NCBI GenBank assembly: GCA_003695675.1
Contig: RFIA01000055.1
Coordinates: forward strand, 1 to 33,028
Reading direction: 5' to 3'
Origin: Chloroflexota bacterium
Lineage (GTDB): Bacteria; Chloroflexota; Anaerolineae; Aggregatilineales; Phototrophicaceae
DNA length: 33,028 nucleotides
Shown here: in pieces, positions 19,746 to 27,481 of the stretch
How positions within the stretch are numbered: position 1 is the first letter of the stretch
Layout: each line of letters starts with the position of its first letter
The notes under the pieces: model-generated
The model's input: the letters and a program-made list of their open reading frames with translations, nothing else
Told to the model about the DNA's origin: nothing
The model's database searches: none
Position numbers and translations under genes: made by a program

Positions 19746-19774
19746 AATATACCACAGATTCACACATCTGACAA
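19746..19774 (-). promoter_or_regulatory. Promoter of rpoC
   Basis: The minus strand has TTGTCA (19769-19774), a 17-bp spacer ending in TGG, and TATATT (19746-19751). It is the best promoter in the window, with both a -35 and an extended -10. The expected start is near 19739, giving a leader of about 277 nt before rpoC. Confidence 0.7.
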
Positions 19775-19945
19775 GTTTTTCGCGGATTTGATTTTTCTTA
19801 CTGATGATGTTGCTACATTGGAACAACATCACTCAGCAAATATATATCATCAAAGTCTGTGGCAATTGTACACCGTTCAATCCATCGGTCAAGATTAAAA
19901 ACACACAAATTTAGAACATTCAAGCTAAATCTTCGTCCGAAATTT

Positions 19946-21046
19946 TTAGGATTGATGATTGTTGGTATGTAATTGATAGCGTAAAAAGGCTTCCATAAAT
20001 CCATTGAGGTCGCCATCAAGAACAGCGTTCACATTTCCCACTTCAAAATTCGTCCGGTGGTCTTTAACCATCTGATACGGGTGCAAAACATACGACCGAA
20101 TCTGATTGCCCCACCCAGCATCAACGTTCTCGCCTTTGAGCGCAGCAAGTTCGTCTTCCTGTTTTTGGCGCTCAATCTCGAACAATCGAGCGCGGAGAAT
20201 ACGCATAGCCGTTTCGCGATTTTGCGTCTGGCTGCGTTGACTCTGGGATTGAACGACAATACCCGTCGGGATATGCGTGATACGAACTGCCGTATCATTC
20301 TTTTGGACGTGCTGTCCACCGGCACCGCCCGCTTTGTATGTATCGATTTTTATGTCATTATCGTTAATGGCAATATCAATCTTGCCTTGAACATCCGGCC
20401 ATAATTCGACTTTAGCAAATGAAGTATGGCGACGATTGGCCGAGTCAAATGGACTAAGACGCACCAGCCGATGCACGCCTTGTTCGCTCCGTAAATACCC
20501 GTAAACATAATCGCCGCGCACCGAAATCGTCATACTTTTGATACCGGCTTCTTCGCCTTTTGTCTCATCAAGCAATTCGGTCTTATAACCATTCTGCTCG
20601 GCCCAACGCAAATACATCCGCGACAACATCTGCGCCCAATCTTGCGCTTCCGTCCCACCAGCACCTGCATGAATCGCGAGGATGGCATCTTCATTATCAT
20701 ACGGACCAGAAAGCATCGCTTGGAAAGACATGCGCTCAACTGTCTTTGAGAGCGCCTCAGTTTCCGAGGTCAAATCCTCAAGCAACGATTCGTCTTCCAT
20801 TGCCGACAATTCGAGCGCATCATTGATGCGGCTAGCGAGTTTTTGCCACGTCGTCACCTGTTCGTTCAAGCGGGACAAATCGCGTGTTACTTGTGTAGCC
20901 GTATCGCGATCATCCCAAAAATCAGGGGCTGTAGTTTTCTTCTCAAGTTCAATAATTTGCTGCTGCTTACCCTCAATATCAAGACGGCGCATCAAATTAT
21001 CGACTTCAGATTGCAAGTCGGTCAAAACACTGACTAAATTGTCCAT
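19946..21046 (-). CDS. prfB: Peptide chain release factor 2
   Basis: 366 residues. RF2 recognises UGA and UAA stop codons and triggers peptide release on the ribosome. The stop-codon motif SPF is at 198-200 and the catalytic GGQ at 243-245 (AGGAGGQHVQK); SPF rather than PxT separates it from RF1. The frame is continuous from ATG 21046. The region where many bacteria carry the in-frame UGA and +1 frameshift (around codon 25) reads straight through as NLMRRLDIEGK. It starts 18 nt after the ftsY stop and is probably co-transcribed with ftsY. The ribosome site is weak, which also suggests translation following ftsY. Confidence 0.96.
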   Translation of the reverse strand: MDNLVSVLTDLQSEVDNLMRRLDIEGKQQQIIELEKKTTAPDFWDDRDTATQVTRDLSRLNEQVTTWQKLASRINDALELSAMEDESLLEDLTSETEALSKTVERMSFQAMLSGPYDNEDAILAIHAGAGGTEAQDWAQMLSRMYLRWAEQNGYKTELLDETKGEEAGIKSMTISVRGDYVYGYLRSEQGVHRLVRLSPFDSANRRHTSFAKVELWPDVQGKIDIAINDNDIKIDTYKAGGAGGQHVQKNDTAVRITHIPTGIVVQSQSQRSQTQNRETAMRILRARLFEIERQKQEDELAALKGENVDAGWGNQIRSYVLHPYQMVKDHRTNFEVGNVNAVLDGDLNGFMEAFLRYQLHTNNHQS

Positions 21047-21064
21047 GACGGGCCACTCAATTGA

Positions 21065-21967
21065 CTAATTTTCCTCAAAGAGACTCTTGATAAAGATTTC
21101 CGGTTGAAAATCGACCAAATCGTTCACACCTTCGCCGAGACCGATATAATGAATCGGCAAATTGAGATCATTGAAAACCGCAAAAACCATACCGCCCTTA
21201 GCGGTACTATCGAGTTTCGTCACGATGACGCCGGTGACATCAACCATTTCGCGGAATTTTTGCGCCTGCTGCAACGCATTTTGACCGGTTGTTCCATCGA
21301 GAACAAGCAAAACCTCATGCGGCGCATCGGGGACAATCTTCTGTGAAACCTTCTTGATTTTGGCAAGCTCTTCCATCAGATTATAATTCGTATGCAAACG
21401 ACCGGCAGTATCAATAATCAACACATCATGACCACGCGCCTTTGCCGCTTCAGTCGCATCATAGACAACGGCTGCCGGATCGCTGCCCGGTTGCCCGGCA
21501 ATCACGGGAACATCAACACGTTCCCCCCACGTCTGCAATTGTTCAATCGCCGCCGCGCGGAAGGTATCGCCTGCGGCGATAAGCACATTTCGCCCGGCCA
21601 ACTTCAAGCGATGCGCCAACTTCGCAATCGAAGTGGTCTTACCTGACCCATTGACACCAACGACCAAAATAACCGACAATGGTCGTCCGCTAATGTTGAG
21701 CACTGGCGGACGCTGCATCAAATCTTGCAACGATTCGCGGAGCGCAGTGTTTAATTGCTCGGCACTCGTCAAGCCTTGTTTACGAACACGGTTTTTGAGA
21801 TCATCTATAACCCTTTGTGTTGTCTCAACACCAAGATCAGCTTGAAGCAAAATAGCTTCAATATCATCCCATATCTCATCATCGATCTCAGTATTGCCAA
21901 GAATCTGTGAGATACGCCCAAAAAACGATTGGCGGGTTTTCGCTAATCCGCTGCGGAAAATGCTCAA
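21065..21967 (-). CDS. ftsY: Signal recognition particle receptor FtsY
   Basis: 300 residues. FtsY is the membrane-associated SRP receptor GTPase that docks ribosomes making membrane proteins onto the translocon. The helical N domain (about 1-85) is followed by the G domain: P-loop GVNGSGKTT (104-112), DTFRAAAIEQL, DTAGRLHTN (186-194), TKLDSTAKGG (250-259) and a C-terminal GLGEGVNDL. It lacks the long acidic A domain; a short basic start (SIFRSGLAKTRQSFFGRI) may give membrane contact. The frame is open to 22192. The start is placed at TTG 21967, which has GGAG 8 nt before it and is preceded by a promoter. It is the first gene of the ftsY-prfB pair. Confidence 0.94.
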   Translation of the reverse strand: MSIFRSGLAKTRQSFFGRISQILGNTEIDDEIWDDIEAILLQADLGVETTQRVIDDLKNRVRKQGLTSAEQLNTALRESLQDLMQRPPVLNISGRPLSVILVVGVNGSGKTTSIAKLAHRLKLAGRNVLIAAGDTFRAAAIEQLQTWGERVDVPVIAGQPGSDPAAVVYDATEAAKARGHDVLIIDTAGRLHTNYNLMEELAKIKKVSQKIVPDAPHEVLLVLDGTTGQNALQQAQKFREMVDVTGVIVTKLDSTAKGGMVFAVFNDLNLPIHYIGLGEGVNDLVDFQPEIFIKSLFEEN

Positions 21968-22017
21968 TCTGTATACTCCAGTGAATATATCAAATGTGGA
22001 GGCCTGCGCGACAAAAA

Positions 22018-22046
22018 AGTATACACAAGCGCTATGACCAAAACAA
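22018..22046 (-). promoter_or_regulatory. Promoter of ftsY-prfB
   Basis: The minus strand has TTGTTT (22041-22046), a 17-bp spacer and TATACT (22018-22023). Transcription would start near 22011, about 44 nt before TTG 21967, which supports the shorter FtsY. Confidence 0.55.
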
Positions 22047-22141
22047 GAGTCCTTCAAAAAGCGTAATACAAAATGTATCAGATTAATCTTAACACACAAA
22101 CCGAATGCACTGATGCTTGCGCATATCTCCCGGACAAAGAG

Positions 22142-22147
22142 TATAAT
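22142..22147 (+). promoter_or_regulatory. -10 box of moaC
   Basis: A perfect TATAAT lies 23 bp before ATG 22171. A possible -35 (TTGCGC) is 19 bp upstream of it, longer than ideal. AAGGA (22159-22163) is the ribosome site, 7 nt before the start. Confidence 0.5.
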
Positions 22148-22170
22148 GTTCAAGAAATAAGGACACATAA

Positions 22171-22662
22171 ATGATGACAGATAATCTGACACATCTCGAC
22201 AATCAGGGGGCGGCGCGCATGGTCAATGTCGGCGCGAAGCCGGATACAGAACGTCTCGCAGTGGCTATCGGCGCAGTTTACATGCAACCCGAAACATTGC
22301 GTCTCATCCGCGAGGGCAACTTGAAAAAAGGCGACGTGCTCTCTATCGCCCGGATAGCCGGTGTGATGGCTGCCAAACGAACAGCAGAATTAATTCCGCT
22401 TTGTCATCCTTTAGCATTGACACATATCGATGTTGACTTAAACCTTGATGACAAGCACAATGCCGTCCGCATCACAGCGACAGCCCGCATCACGGGTAAA
22501 ACCGGCGTCGAGATGGAAGCGTTGACGGCTGTCAGCGTCGCCGCGTTGACGGTTTATGATATGGCCAAAGCAGTTGACCGCGAAATGCGTATCAGCGACA
22601 TTCGATTGCAAGAAAAACGCGGCGGTCAACGTGGGGATTATCTCGCAAAAACAGAGGAATAA
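22171..22662 (+). CDS. moaC: Cyclic pyranopterin monophosphate synthase MoaC
   Basis: 163 residues, a normal length. MoaC works after MoaA and closes the ring to give cyclic pyranopterin monophosphate, the first stable molybdenum-cofactor intermediate. Family motifs are visible: [12 protein letters not shown] near the start, [18 protein letters not shown] (about 69-86), [19 protein letters not shown] (about 110-128) and the Lys/Asp-containing DMAKAVDR. It starts at ATG 22171 with AAGGA 7 nt before it. The moaD-moaE fusion follows after 7 bp, so the two are an operon making successive steps. moaA is not in the window. Confidence 0.95.
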   Translation: MMTDNLTHLDNQGAARMVNVGAKPDTERLAVAIGAVYMQPETLRLIREGNLKKGDVLSIARIAGVMAAKRTAELIPLCHPLALTHIDVDLNLDDKHNAVRITATARITGKTGVEMEALTAVSVAALTVYDMAKAVDREMRISDIRLQEKRGGQRGDYLAKTEE

Positions 22663-22669
22663 GTATCGC

Positions 22670-23404
22670 ATGGAAATACACGTTTTATTGTTCGCAACCC
22701 TCAAAGATATTGCTGGGCAGTCGCGACTCACCCTTTCGTTACCGGAAAATGCGCATACAGTCGATGACGTGCGACAAGCATTGATTGAGCGTTTTCCAGC
22801 GCTTGAGGCCAATGTCAAAAGCGCGATAGCTGCCGTCAACGAAGAATTCGCCTTCGCGGGAGATGTCATCCAAGATGGCGATGAAGTTGCGTTCTTCCCA
22901 CCAGTTAGCGGAGGCAGCAAAGAAGTTAAAAGCAGCCCAGAAATTTTTCGTCTGGCAGACGAACCGATCAATACAGATGACCTCATCGCCGCTATCACCA
23001 CGCCTGCTACCGGCGCTGTATGCGTCTTCAGTGGTATCGTGCGTGGAAAAACAAGCAAAACCGGCGGCATCATCCACACATCACGCCTTGAATATGAAGC
23101 CTATCAATCAATGGCAATCGCCAAGATGAAACAAGTTGCCGAAGAAATCCGTAAACAATGGCCGCTCGTACAAGGCATTGCGATTGTGCAACGTATCGGC
23201 GTGCTTGAAGTCGGCCAAAATACGATATTGATCGCGTGTTCATCTGGTCATCGAGATCAGGGGTGTTTCGAGGCAGCACGTTATGGCATTGATCGACTGA
23301 AAGAAATTGTGCCGGTGTGGAAAAAAGAAATCAGCGTTGATGGTGCAACGTGGGTCGAGGGGGGCTATACCCCTTCCCCAACTGACCGACATCAAGCTGG
23401 ATAA
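22670..23404 (+). CDS. Fused molybdopterin synthase, MoaD-MoaE (MoaX-like)
   Basis: 244 residues. The N-terminal 82 residues are a ubiquitin-like MoaD sulphur carrier (FATLKDIAGQ, DGDEVAFFPPVSGG) ending in Gly81-Gly82. The rest is MoaE, with FSGIVRG, LEYEAYQSMA, SSGHRDQGCFEAARYGID and the active-site lysines in VPVWKKE. Together they form molybdopterin synthase, which adds two sulphurs to cPMP. The Gly-Gly must become a free C-terminus to carry sulphur, and here Ser83 follows it directly. Fused MoaX of Mycobacterium tuberculosis is known to be cut after the same diglycine; cleavage here is inferred. The frame extends further upstream, but ATG 22670, 7 bp after moaC, fits MoaD. GAGG lies 12 nt before it. 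Confidence 0.93.
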   Translation: MEIHVLLFATLKDIAGQSRLTLSLPENAHTVDDVRQALIERFPALEANVKSAIAAVNEEFAFAGDVIQDGDEVAFFPPVSGGSKEVKSSPEIFRLADEPINTDDLIAAITTPATGAVCVFSGIVRGKTSKTGGIIHTSRLEYEAYQSMAIAKMKQVAEEIRKQWPLVQGIAIVQRIGVLEVGQNTILIACSSGHRDQGCFEAARYGIDRLKEIVPVWKKEISVDGATWVEGGYTPSPTDRHQAG

Positions 23405-23472
23405 TCGTGGCGCAGATGTTCTGTTTGTGGCAGAATCAATGATAGTGAACAAACACAATTGAGGAGCACGAT

Positions 23473-24717
23473 ATGTCGAGAAGAGTGGTTGTAACCGGTC
23501 TCGGTTTAGTGACCCCTGTCGGGCATAATGTGAAAGACTCTTGGGAAGCAATTGTCAACGGTAAAAGCGGCGTGGACAAAATCACCCGTTACGACGCATC
23601 AACCTACAATGTGCAAATCGCAGCCGAAGTTAAAAATTGGGATGCTGCCGATTATATGGATCGCAAAGAAAAACGTCGCCGCGACCGTTATCAGCTATTC
23701 ATCCGCGCTGCCGCAGATCAAGCGATTCAAGATGCTGGCCTCGAATTACAAGATGGCGATGGCAGGCGCACAGCCGTCATCGTTGGCTCAGCCGTCGGCG
23801 GTGTCGAGAGTTATTATGAACAGGCGAAACTCATGATTGAGACAAACGACCCACGCCGCATCACGCCATTTGGCATCCCGATGTTGATGGTCAATGGCGG
23901 CAGCGATATGATGAGTATTGAAGTCGGCGCGACTGGCCCATCGTACACACCGATTTCGGCCTGTGCAACCGGCGCGGATTGTATCGGCCACGCCTTCGAC
24001 CTGATACGATTGGGACGAATGGATCGTGCATTGGCCGGATGTGGAGAAGCGCCGATCATCCCGATTGGTATCGCCGCATTTGATCGTGTCGGCGCGTGTT
24101 CCCGACAAAATGACGACCCACTATCCGCCGTGCGCCCCTTCGACAAAGACCGCACCGGCTTGGTTTTCAGTGAAGGCGCGGGTGTGATGGTGCTCGAAGA
24201 ACTTGAACACGCCAAAGCACGCGGCGCTCAGATTTTGGCGGAGCTTGTCGGTTACGGGTCAACATCGGACGCCTTTCACATCACCGCGCCACACCCTGAA
24301 GCTCACGGCGCGATTGAGGCCATCAAACAGGCTTTAGACGATGCACAAATCGCCCCTGAGCAAATCGACTACATCAACGCACATGGAACCGCCACCGAAC
24401 TCAACGATATCATGGAAACGAAGGCCGTCAAACAAGTTTTCGGAGAACATGCGTACAACATCCCAATGAGTTCCACAAAAAGCATGACCGGTCATGCAAT
24501 GGGCGCAACAGCAGCATTCGAGGCGATCTTTTCCATCATGGCATTGCGCGACCAAGTTGCCCCGCCGACGATTAACTTCAACGAAGCCGACCCAGAATGC
24601 GATCTCGATTATATTCCCAATGAAGCCCGTGAATTGAAACTCTCGTATGTGATGAGCAATTCATTCGGTTTTGGTGGACACAATGTATCGTTGATATTCA
24701 AGAAGTTCGAGAATTAG
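23473..24717 (+). CDS. fabF: 3-oxoacyl-ACP synthase II (FabF)
   Basis: 414 residues. FabF condenses malonyl-ACP with a growing acyl-ACP in fatty-acid elongation, in the cytosol. The thiolase-fold active site is complete: Cys164 in ISACATGADCIGHA, His304 in INAHGTATELND and His341 in STKSMTGHAMGAT. The start MSRRVVVTGLGLVTPVG and the end NSFGFGGHNVSLIF are typical. GAGGAG (23461-23466) lies 6 nt before ATG 23473. It is followed after 12 bp by rnc, a common bacterial neighbour. acpP, which often sits just before fabF, is not present here. Confidence 0.96.
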   Translation: MSRRVVVTGLGLVTPVGHNVKDSWEAIVNGKSGVDKITRYDASTYNVQIAAEVKNWDAADYMDRKEKRRRDRYQLFIRAAADQAIQDAGLELQDGDGRRTAVIVGSAVGGVESYYEQAKLMIETNDPRRITPFGIPMLMVNGGSDMMSIEVGATGPSYTPISACATGADCIGHAFDLIRLGRMDRALAGCGEAPIIPIGIAAFDRVGACSRQNDDPLSAVRPFDKDRTGLVFSEGAGVMVLEELEHAKARGAQILAELVGYGSTSDAFHITAPHPEAHGAIEAIKQALDDAQIAPEQIDYINAHGTATELNDIMETKAVKQVFGEHAYNIPMSSTKSMTGHAMGATAAFEAIFSIMALRDQVAPPTINFNEADPECDLDYIPNEARELKLSYVMSNSFGFGGHNVSLIFKKFEN

Positions 24718-24729
24718 TTTGGATAGATC

Positions 24730-25437
24730 ATGACGGACACTGAAGATTTACAACAAGGCTTTGTAGCCGAATTCAACGACACGACACTTTTAGAAACGGC
24801 ACTCACTCATCGCTCGTTCGCCAACGAGCAAGACGATTTGCAAATTGAGCATAACGAACGACTCGAATATCTCGGTGACGCTGTTCTTGACCTAATTATC
24901 GGTGAGTTGTTGTTTGTAAACTTCCCAGATATGCGCGAAGGCGAACTAACCCGCTTACGTGCTGCGCTTGTTCGCACCGAAGCGCTTGCCGAAATCGCAA
25001 TCGCTATTGGTCTCGGCGAATATCTCCGCATGGGCAAAGGCGAAGAAGCGAGCGGTGGCAAAGATCGCCCGACCAATCTCTGCGCTGCATTTGAAGCAGT
25101 CATCGGCGCGATGTATCTCGATCAAGGCTTAGAGGCTGTACGAGAATTCGCGATCCCGCATTTTGAACCTCTGCTGGAACGTGTCCTTGCAGACGCATCG
25201 GATAAAGATGCCCGCAGCCGATTACAAGAGTGGAGTCAAGCAGAATATGGCGTCACTCCGAAATATCAGACTATCGACGAAAATGGCCCTGACCACGCCA
25301 AGGAATTCACAATCGAAGTTTCGATTGATGGTCAGGTCATCGCAACAGGCACCGGTCGTAGCAAGCAGGCCGCTGCGCAGGCCGCAGCACAGGCCGCCCT
25401 CGACCAACTTGACGACCACAGTCAATCAACGGTGTGA
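24730..25437 (+). CDS. rnc: Ribonuclease III
   Basis: 235 residues. RNase III cuts double-stranded RNA, including the rRNA precursor. The signature NERLEYLGDAVLDLIIGE lies at about 42-59, and the second metal-binding glutamate is in CAAFEAVIGAMYLDQG. A C-terminal double-stranded-RNA-binding domain (about 160-230) ends in the Ala-rich helix KQAAAQAAAQAAL. It starts 12 bp after fabF and is probably co-transcribed with it. Its stop codon directly abuts the stop of the convergent serine hydrolase gene with no space between. Confidence 0.96.
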   Translation: MTDTEDLQQGFVAEFNDTTLLETALTHRSFANEQDDLQIEHNERLEYLGDAVLDLIIGELLFVNFPDMREGELTRLRAALVRTEALAEIAIAIGLGEYLRMGKGEEASGGKDRPTNLCAAFEAVIGAMYLDQGLEAVREFAIPHFEPLLERVLADASDKDARSRLQEWSQAEYGVTPKYQTIDENGPDHAKEFTIEVSIDGQVIATGTGRSKQAAAQAAAQAALDQLDDHSQSTV

Positions 25438-27153
25438 TTAACCATCTGCACTAATCGACATTAAATCTTGAATCAACGGATTGCCCAATAAATTGCATTG
25501 GTCGGGGACGGGTTGTCGATTGATAGCGGGCATCGGCGCATTCGGATTGTAAAAATTATAAACAGTCCGCGAAATCTCGGCCATCAAGGGGAAGGATTCG
25601 TTGAAGTCAAGAAATACGGGATTGTGTAGCGCCATCACAAGGATGTAATTGCCGCCCGGTGTGAAGACAATCCCAGCATCGCCATGCGTATCTTCGATCC
25701 AACCGTGCTTATGGGCAACGGGTATGTTCGGGGGGACACCAGCCTCAATCAATTCGCCGATGCGATTGTTGGTCATCAAATTCAACATCTGGCGGCATTC
25801 GGTCTGTGTAAATTGACCGGAAAAGTTTTCGACTAATGGGCCGGAGCCGTCCACCGAGCACATATACATATCGTTGAGCAATGCGCCCATTTCATCGACG
25901 GTCATCTGATTGTAGGCATCTGGCGCTGTGCTAATTTGGTCTGCGCTGGACACCGGAGGAGCAATCGGCACCGGTGTCGCCTGCACACTTGGGTCGGTGA
26001 TGTAGGGGGCAGCGATGAATGTGCTGTCAAAACCAAGCTGCTGCATCAACCCCATGACTTGTTGTGTCCCAACGAAGGCGTCGCCATTGCCGATAGTGCT
26101 CAGCAACGCATTCGTCGATGTATTCTCGCTGCATATCATTGTCTCGCCGATACGTAGCGCGAGTTGTGCGTCGGGCGGCGCGTTGAGATTGCGATACGTT
26201 TCGGCCAGAATCGGAATCTTCGTCAAGCTCATGCCACTGAAAGCGAGGTCGCTACCGAAGGTGAGCGCTTCGCCGGTTTGCAAATCCATCAAGAACAAAG
26301 CGCCTTTGCGACTCGTTTCCGGCTCAAAACCGGCTTCAAGTACCATATTCCACAATTGATCGCCGAGCGCTTGAAATTCGGGGCGAATCGGCACGGGACG
26401 GACGAGGTCACTTTGTACGACGACGGGCGGTGTAGGTGTCAATGTCGGCAAAGCAAAATTGCTTTGGCTGATGGCGGGCAACGAGAAAAGATCGCCTTCA
26501 ATTTCAAGAATATCTCGCGCAACCCACGCCCGTGCATTCGGCACGTCCGGGTAGAAGATTTCAACCCACGGCACACTCGTATGATAACCGATGATTTGAA
26601 AGGACTCCCCTTCTCGCGCCACACCGACACGCGGGAACTCGACGCCGGGGCCGTAACGAATATTGATTTCGCCCAACACATGACCAACGACATTGCTAAC
26701 CACCGGCTGCGTCGCTGTCGCATCAGGACGCACATCGGTTGGCAAGGCAACACCCACGAGCTGGCGCTGCGTTGGTGTCGCTTGCACATCAGAAAGCGGA
26801 CGTGTCGGGACAGGCGTGGCAGGCTGCGCACTTAAGTCTAAATCGGAAAAGGGAACACTCGCGAAATTCCCTTGAATGTCGAGCAAATCATTAAAGACCC
26901 ATCCTATTGGTTCTTCTGTCGTCACATCACCGAGCAACGCCCATGGGAAAAATTCGTGCCGTCCGATGACCGGGTAGCGTGTTCCGTTGAAGATTTCCCC
27001 CATCAATGCCGAGTTGACATCAGCCCGCGCCCGCATATTCGCTTGCCCAATCGCTTCAGCCGTCACACCGGTCGATGATTGCAAGAACGCAAGCACCGGC
27101 AAGGCAGAGATGACAAGAACAACGATGATGATGTAAGGAGAAATTCGCTTCAT
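25438..27153 (-). CDS. Secreted SH3-domain, beta-lactamase-like serine hydrolase
   Basis: 571 residues. A hydrophobic N-terminus (about 6-24) is a signal peptide or anchor. Two bacterial SH3-like domains (about 30-95, NMRARADVNSALMG; about 157-217, INIRYGPGVEFPRVG) alternate with Thr/Pro-rich linkers and probably hold the protein on the cell wall. Residues from about 260 form a class A beta-lactamase fold (Beta-lactamase2 type). The Ser-x-x-Lys motif is S309-LT-K312, SEN 342-344 is in place of SDN, and K482-H-G is in place of KTG. A roughly 25-residue Pro/Ser-rich insert (about 388-412) breaks the domain. It may be a peptidoglycan carboxypeptidase-like enzyme rather than a resistance gene. 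It has no close Shine-Dalgarno. Confidence 0.82.
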   Translation of the reverse strand: MKRISPYIIIVVLVISALPVLAFLQSSTGVTAEAIGQANMRARADVNSALMGEIFNGTRYPVIGRHEFFPWALLGDVTTEEPIGWVFNDLLDIQGNFASVPFSDLDLSAQPATPVPTRPLSDVQATPTQRQLVGVALPTDVRPDATATQPVVSNVVGHVLGEINIRYGPGVEFPRVGVAREGESFQIIGYHTSVPWVEIFYPDVPNARAWVARDILEIEGDLFSLPAISQSNFALPTLTPTPPVVVQSDLVRPVPIRPEFQALGDQLWNMVLEAGFEPETSRKGALFLMDLQTGEALTFGSDLAFSGMSLTKIPILAETYRNLNAPPDAQLALRIGETMICSENTSTNALLSTIGNGDAFVGTQQVMGLMQQLGFDSTFIAAPYITDPSVQATPVPIAPPVSSADQISTAPDAYNQMTVDEMGALLNDMYMCSVDGSGPLVENFSGQFTQTECRQMLNLMTNNRIGELIEAGVPPNIPVAHKHGWIEDTHGDAGIVFTPGGNYILVMALHNPVFLDFNESFPLMAEISRTVYNFYNPNAPMPAINRQPVPDQCNLLGNPLIQDLMSISADG

Positions 27154-27154
27154 A

Positions 27155-27169
27155 ATTTGTCGTACAAAT
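27155..27169 (-). promoter_or_regulatory. Palindrome touching the serine hydrolase start codon
   Basis: ATTTGT-CGT-ACAAAT ends one base before ATG 27153. It replaces the usual ribosome-binding region and may be an operator or a translation-blocking hairpin. Confidence 0.35.
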
Positions 27170-27208
27170 CCTCTGGCGATTCAATAATCGTTTCACTTTC
27201 AGAGAGGC

Positions 27209-27217
27209 ATTATAGCA
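27209..27217 (-). promoter_or_regulatory. Extended -10 promoter of the serine hydrolase gene
   Basis: The minus strand reads TGC-TATAAT, identical to the moeA element. The start would be near 27202, giving a leader of about 49 nt. Confidence 0.6.
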
Positions 27218-27262
27218 CGCGGGAAGACACAGCAACCTATGAGTTTGCTAAGAATCCTGCGG

Positions 27263-27290
27263 TTGACTCTAAAATGTTCTTTGATAAAAT
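27263..27290 (+). promoter_or_regulatory. Promoter of tRNA-Leu
   Basis: TTGACT (27263-27268), a 16-bp spacer and TAAAAT (27285-27290). The expected start near 27297 is a few bases before the tRNA. Confidence 0.65.
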
Positions 27291-27302
27291 TTCTCGACAC
27301 AA

Positions 27303-27387
27303 GCCGAAGTGGCGGAACAGGCAGACGCGCTACGTTCAGGGCGTAGTTCCCATTACGGGAGTGTGGGTTCGACTCCCACCTTCGGCA
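27303..27387 (+). tRNA. tRNA-Leu (anticodon CAG)
   Basis: The acceptor stem GCCGAAG pairs with CTTCGGC, and the discriminator base is A at 27387. The anticodon stem is CTACG/CGTAG with loop TTCAGGG, so the anticodon is CAG (27337-27339), decoding CUG. A long variable arm (TCCCATTACGGGA) marks it as a class II tRNA such as Leu. The T arm GTGGG-TTCGACT-CCCAC is normal. The 3' CCA is not encoded and must be added by the CCA enzyme. It has its own promoter and terminator. Confidence 0.96.
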
Positions 27388-27394
27388 AACGGAC

Positions 27395-27426
27395 AAACCC
27401 GGTTATTGGCTGGGTTTTTTGTTTTT
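27395..27426 (+). terminator. Intrinsic terminator of tRNA-Leu
   Basis: AAACCCGG (27395-27402) pairs with CTGGGTTT (27410-27417), with one G-T wobble, across a 7-nt loop. T-rich sequence follows (six T, G, five T). Confidence 0.85.
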
Positions 27427-27481
27427 CAAAAGTGGTGTATGCTGTGCTTGAAAACCAACATGAGGTTGAGATTGTAGTGGA

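Larger units (their letters stand above)
19463..19945. other. Gene-free rpoC leader and promoter region
   Basis: This 483-bp gap between prfB and rpoC holds the rpoC promoter, a roughly 277-nt leader and two inverted repeats. One is nested: CCAGG (19668-19672) with CCTGG (19701-19705), enclosing GAGGT (19677-19681) with ACCTC (19686-19690). The other is TGATGTTG (19805-19812) with CAACATCA (19824-19831), lying between prfB and the promoter. I see no tRNA, known riboswitch or convincing small gene. Confidence 0.6.

Noticed and set aside
19629-19898. An 89-codon open frame on + between rpoC and prfB
   Set aside because: No ribosome site, no recognisable motif, and it runs antisense across the rpoC promoter and leader.
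21968-22192. Extra 75 N-terminal residues for FtsY as a membrane or Cys-rich domain
   Set aside because: The promoter lies within this stretch, and TTG 21967 has a well-spaced GGAG. The extra residues are translated promoter DNA.
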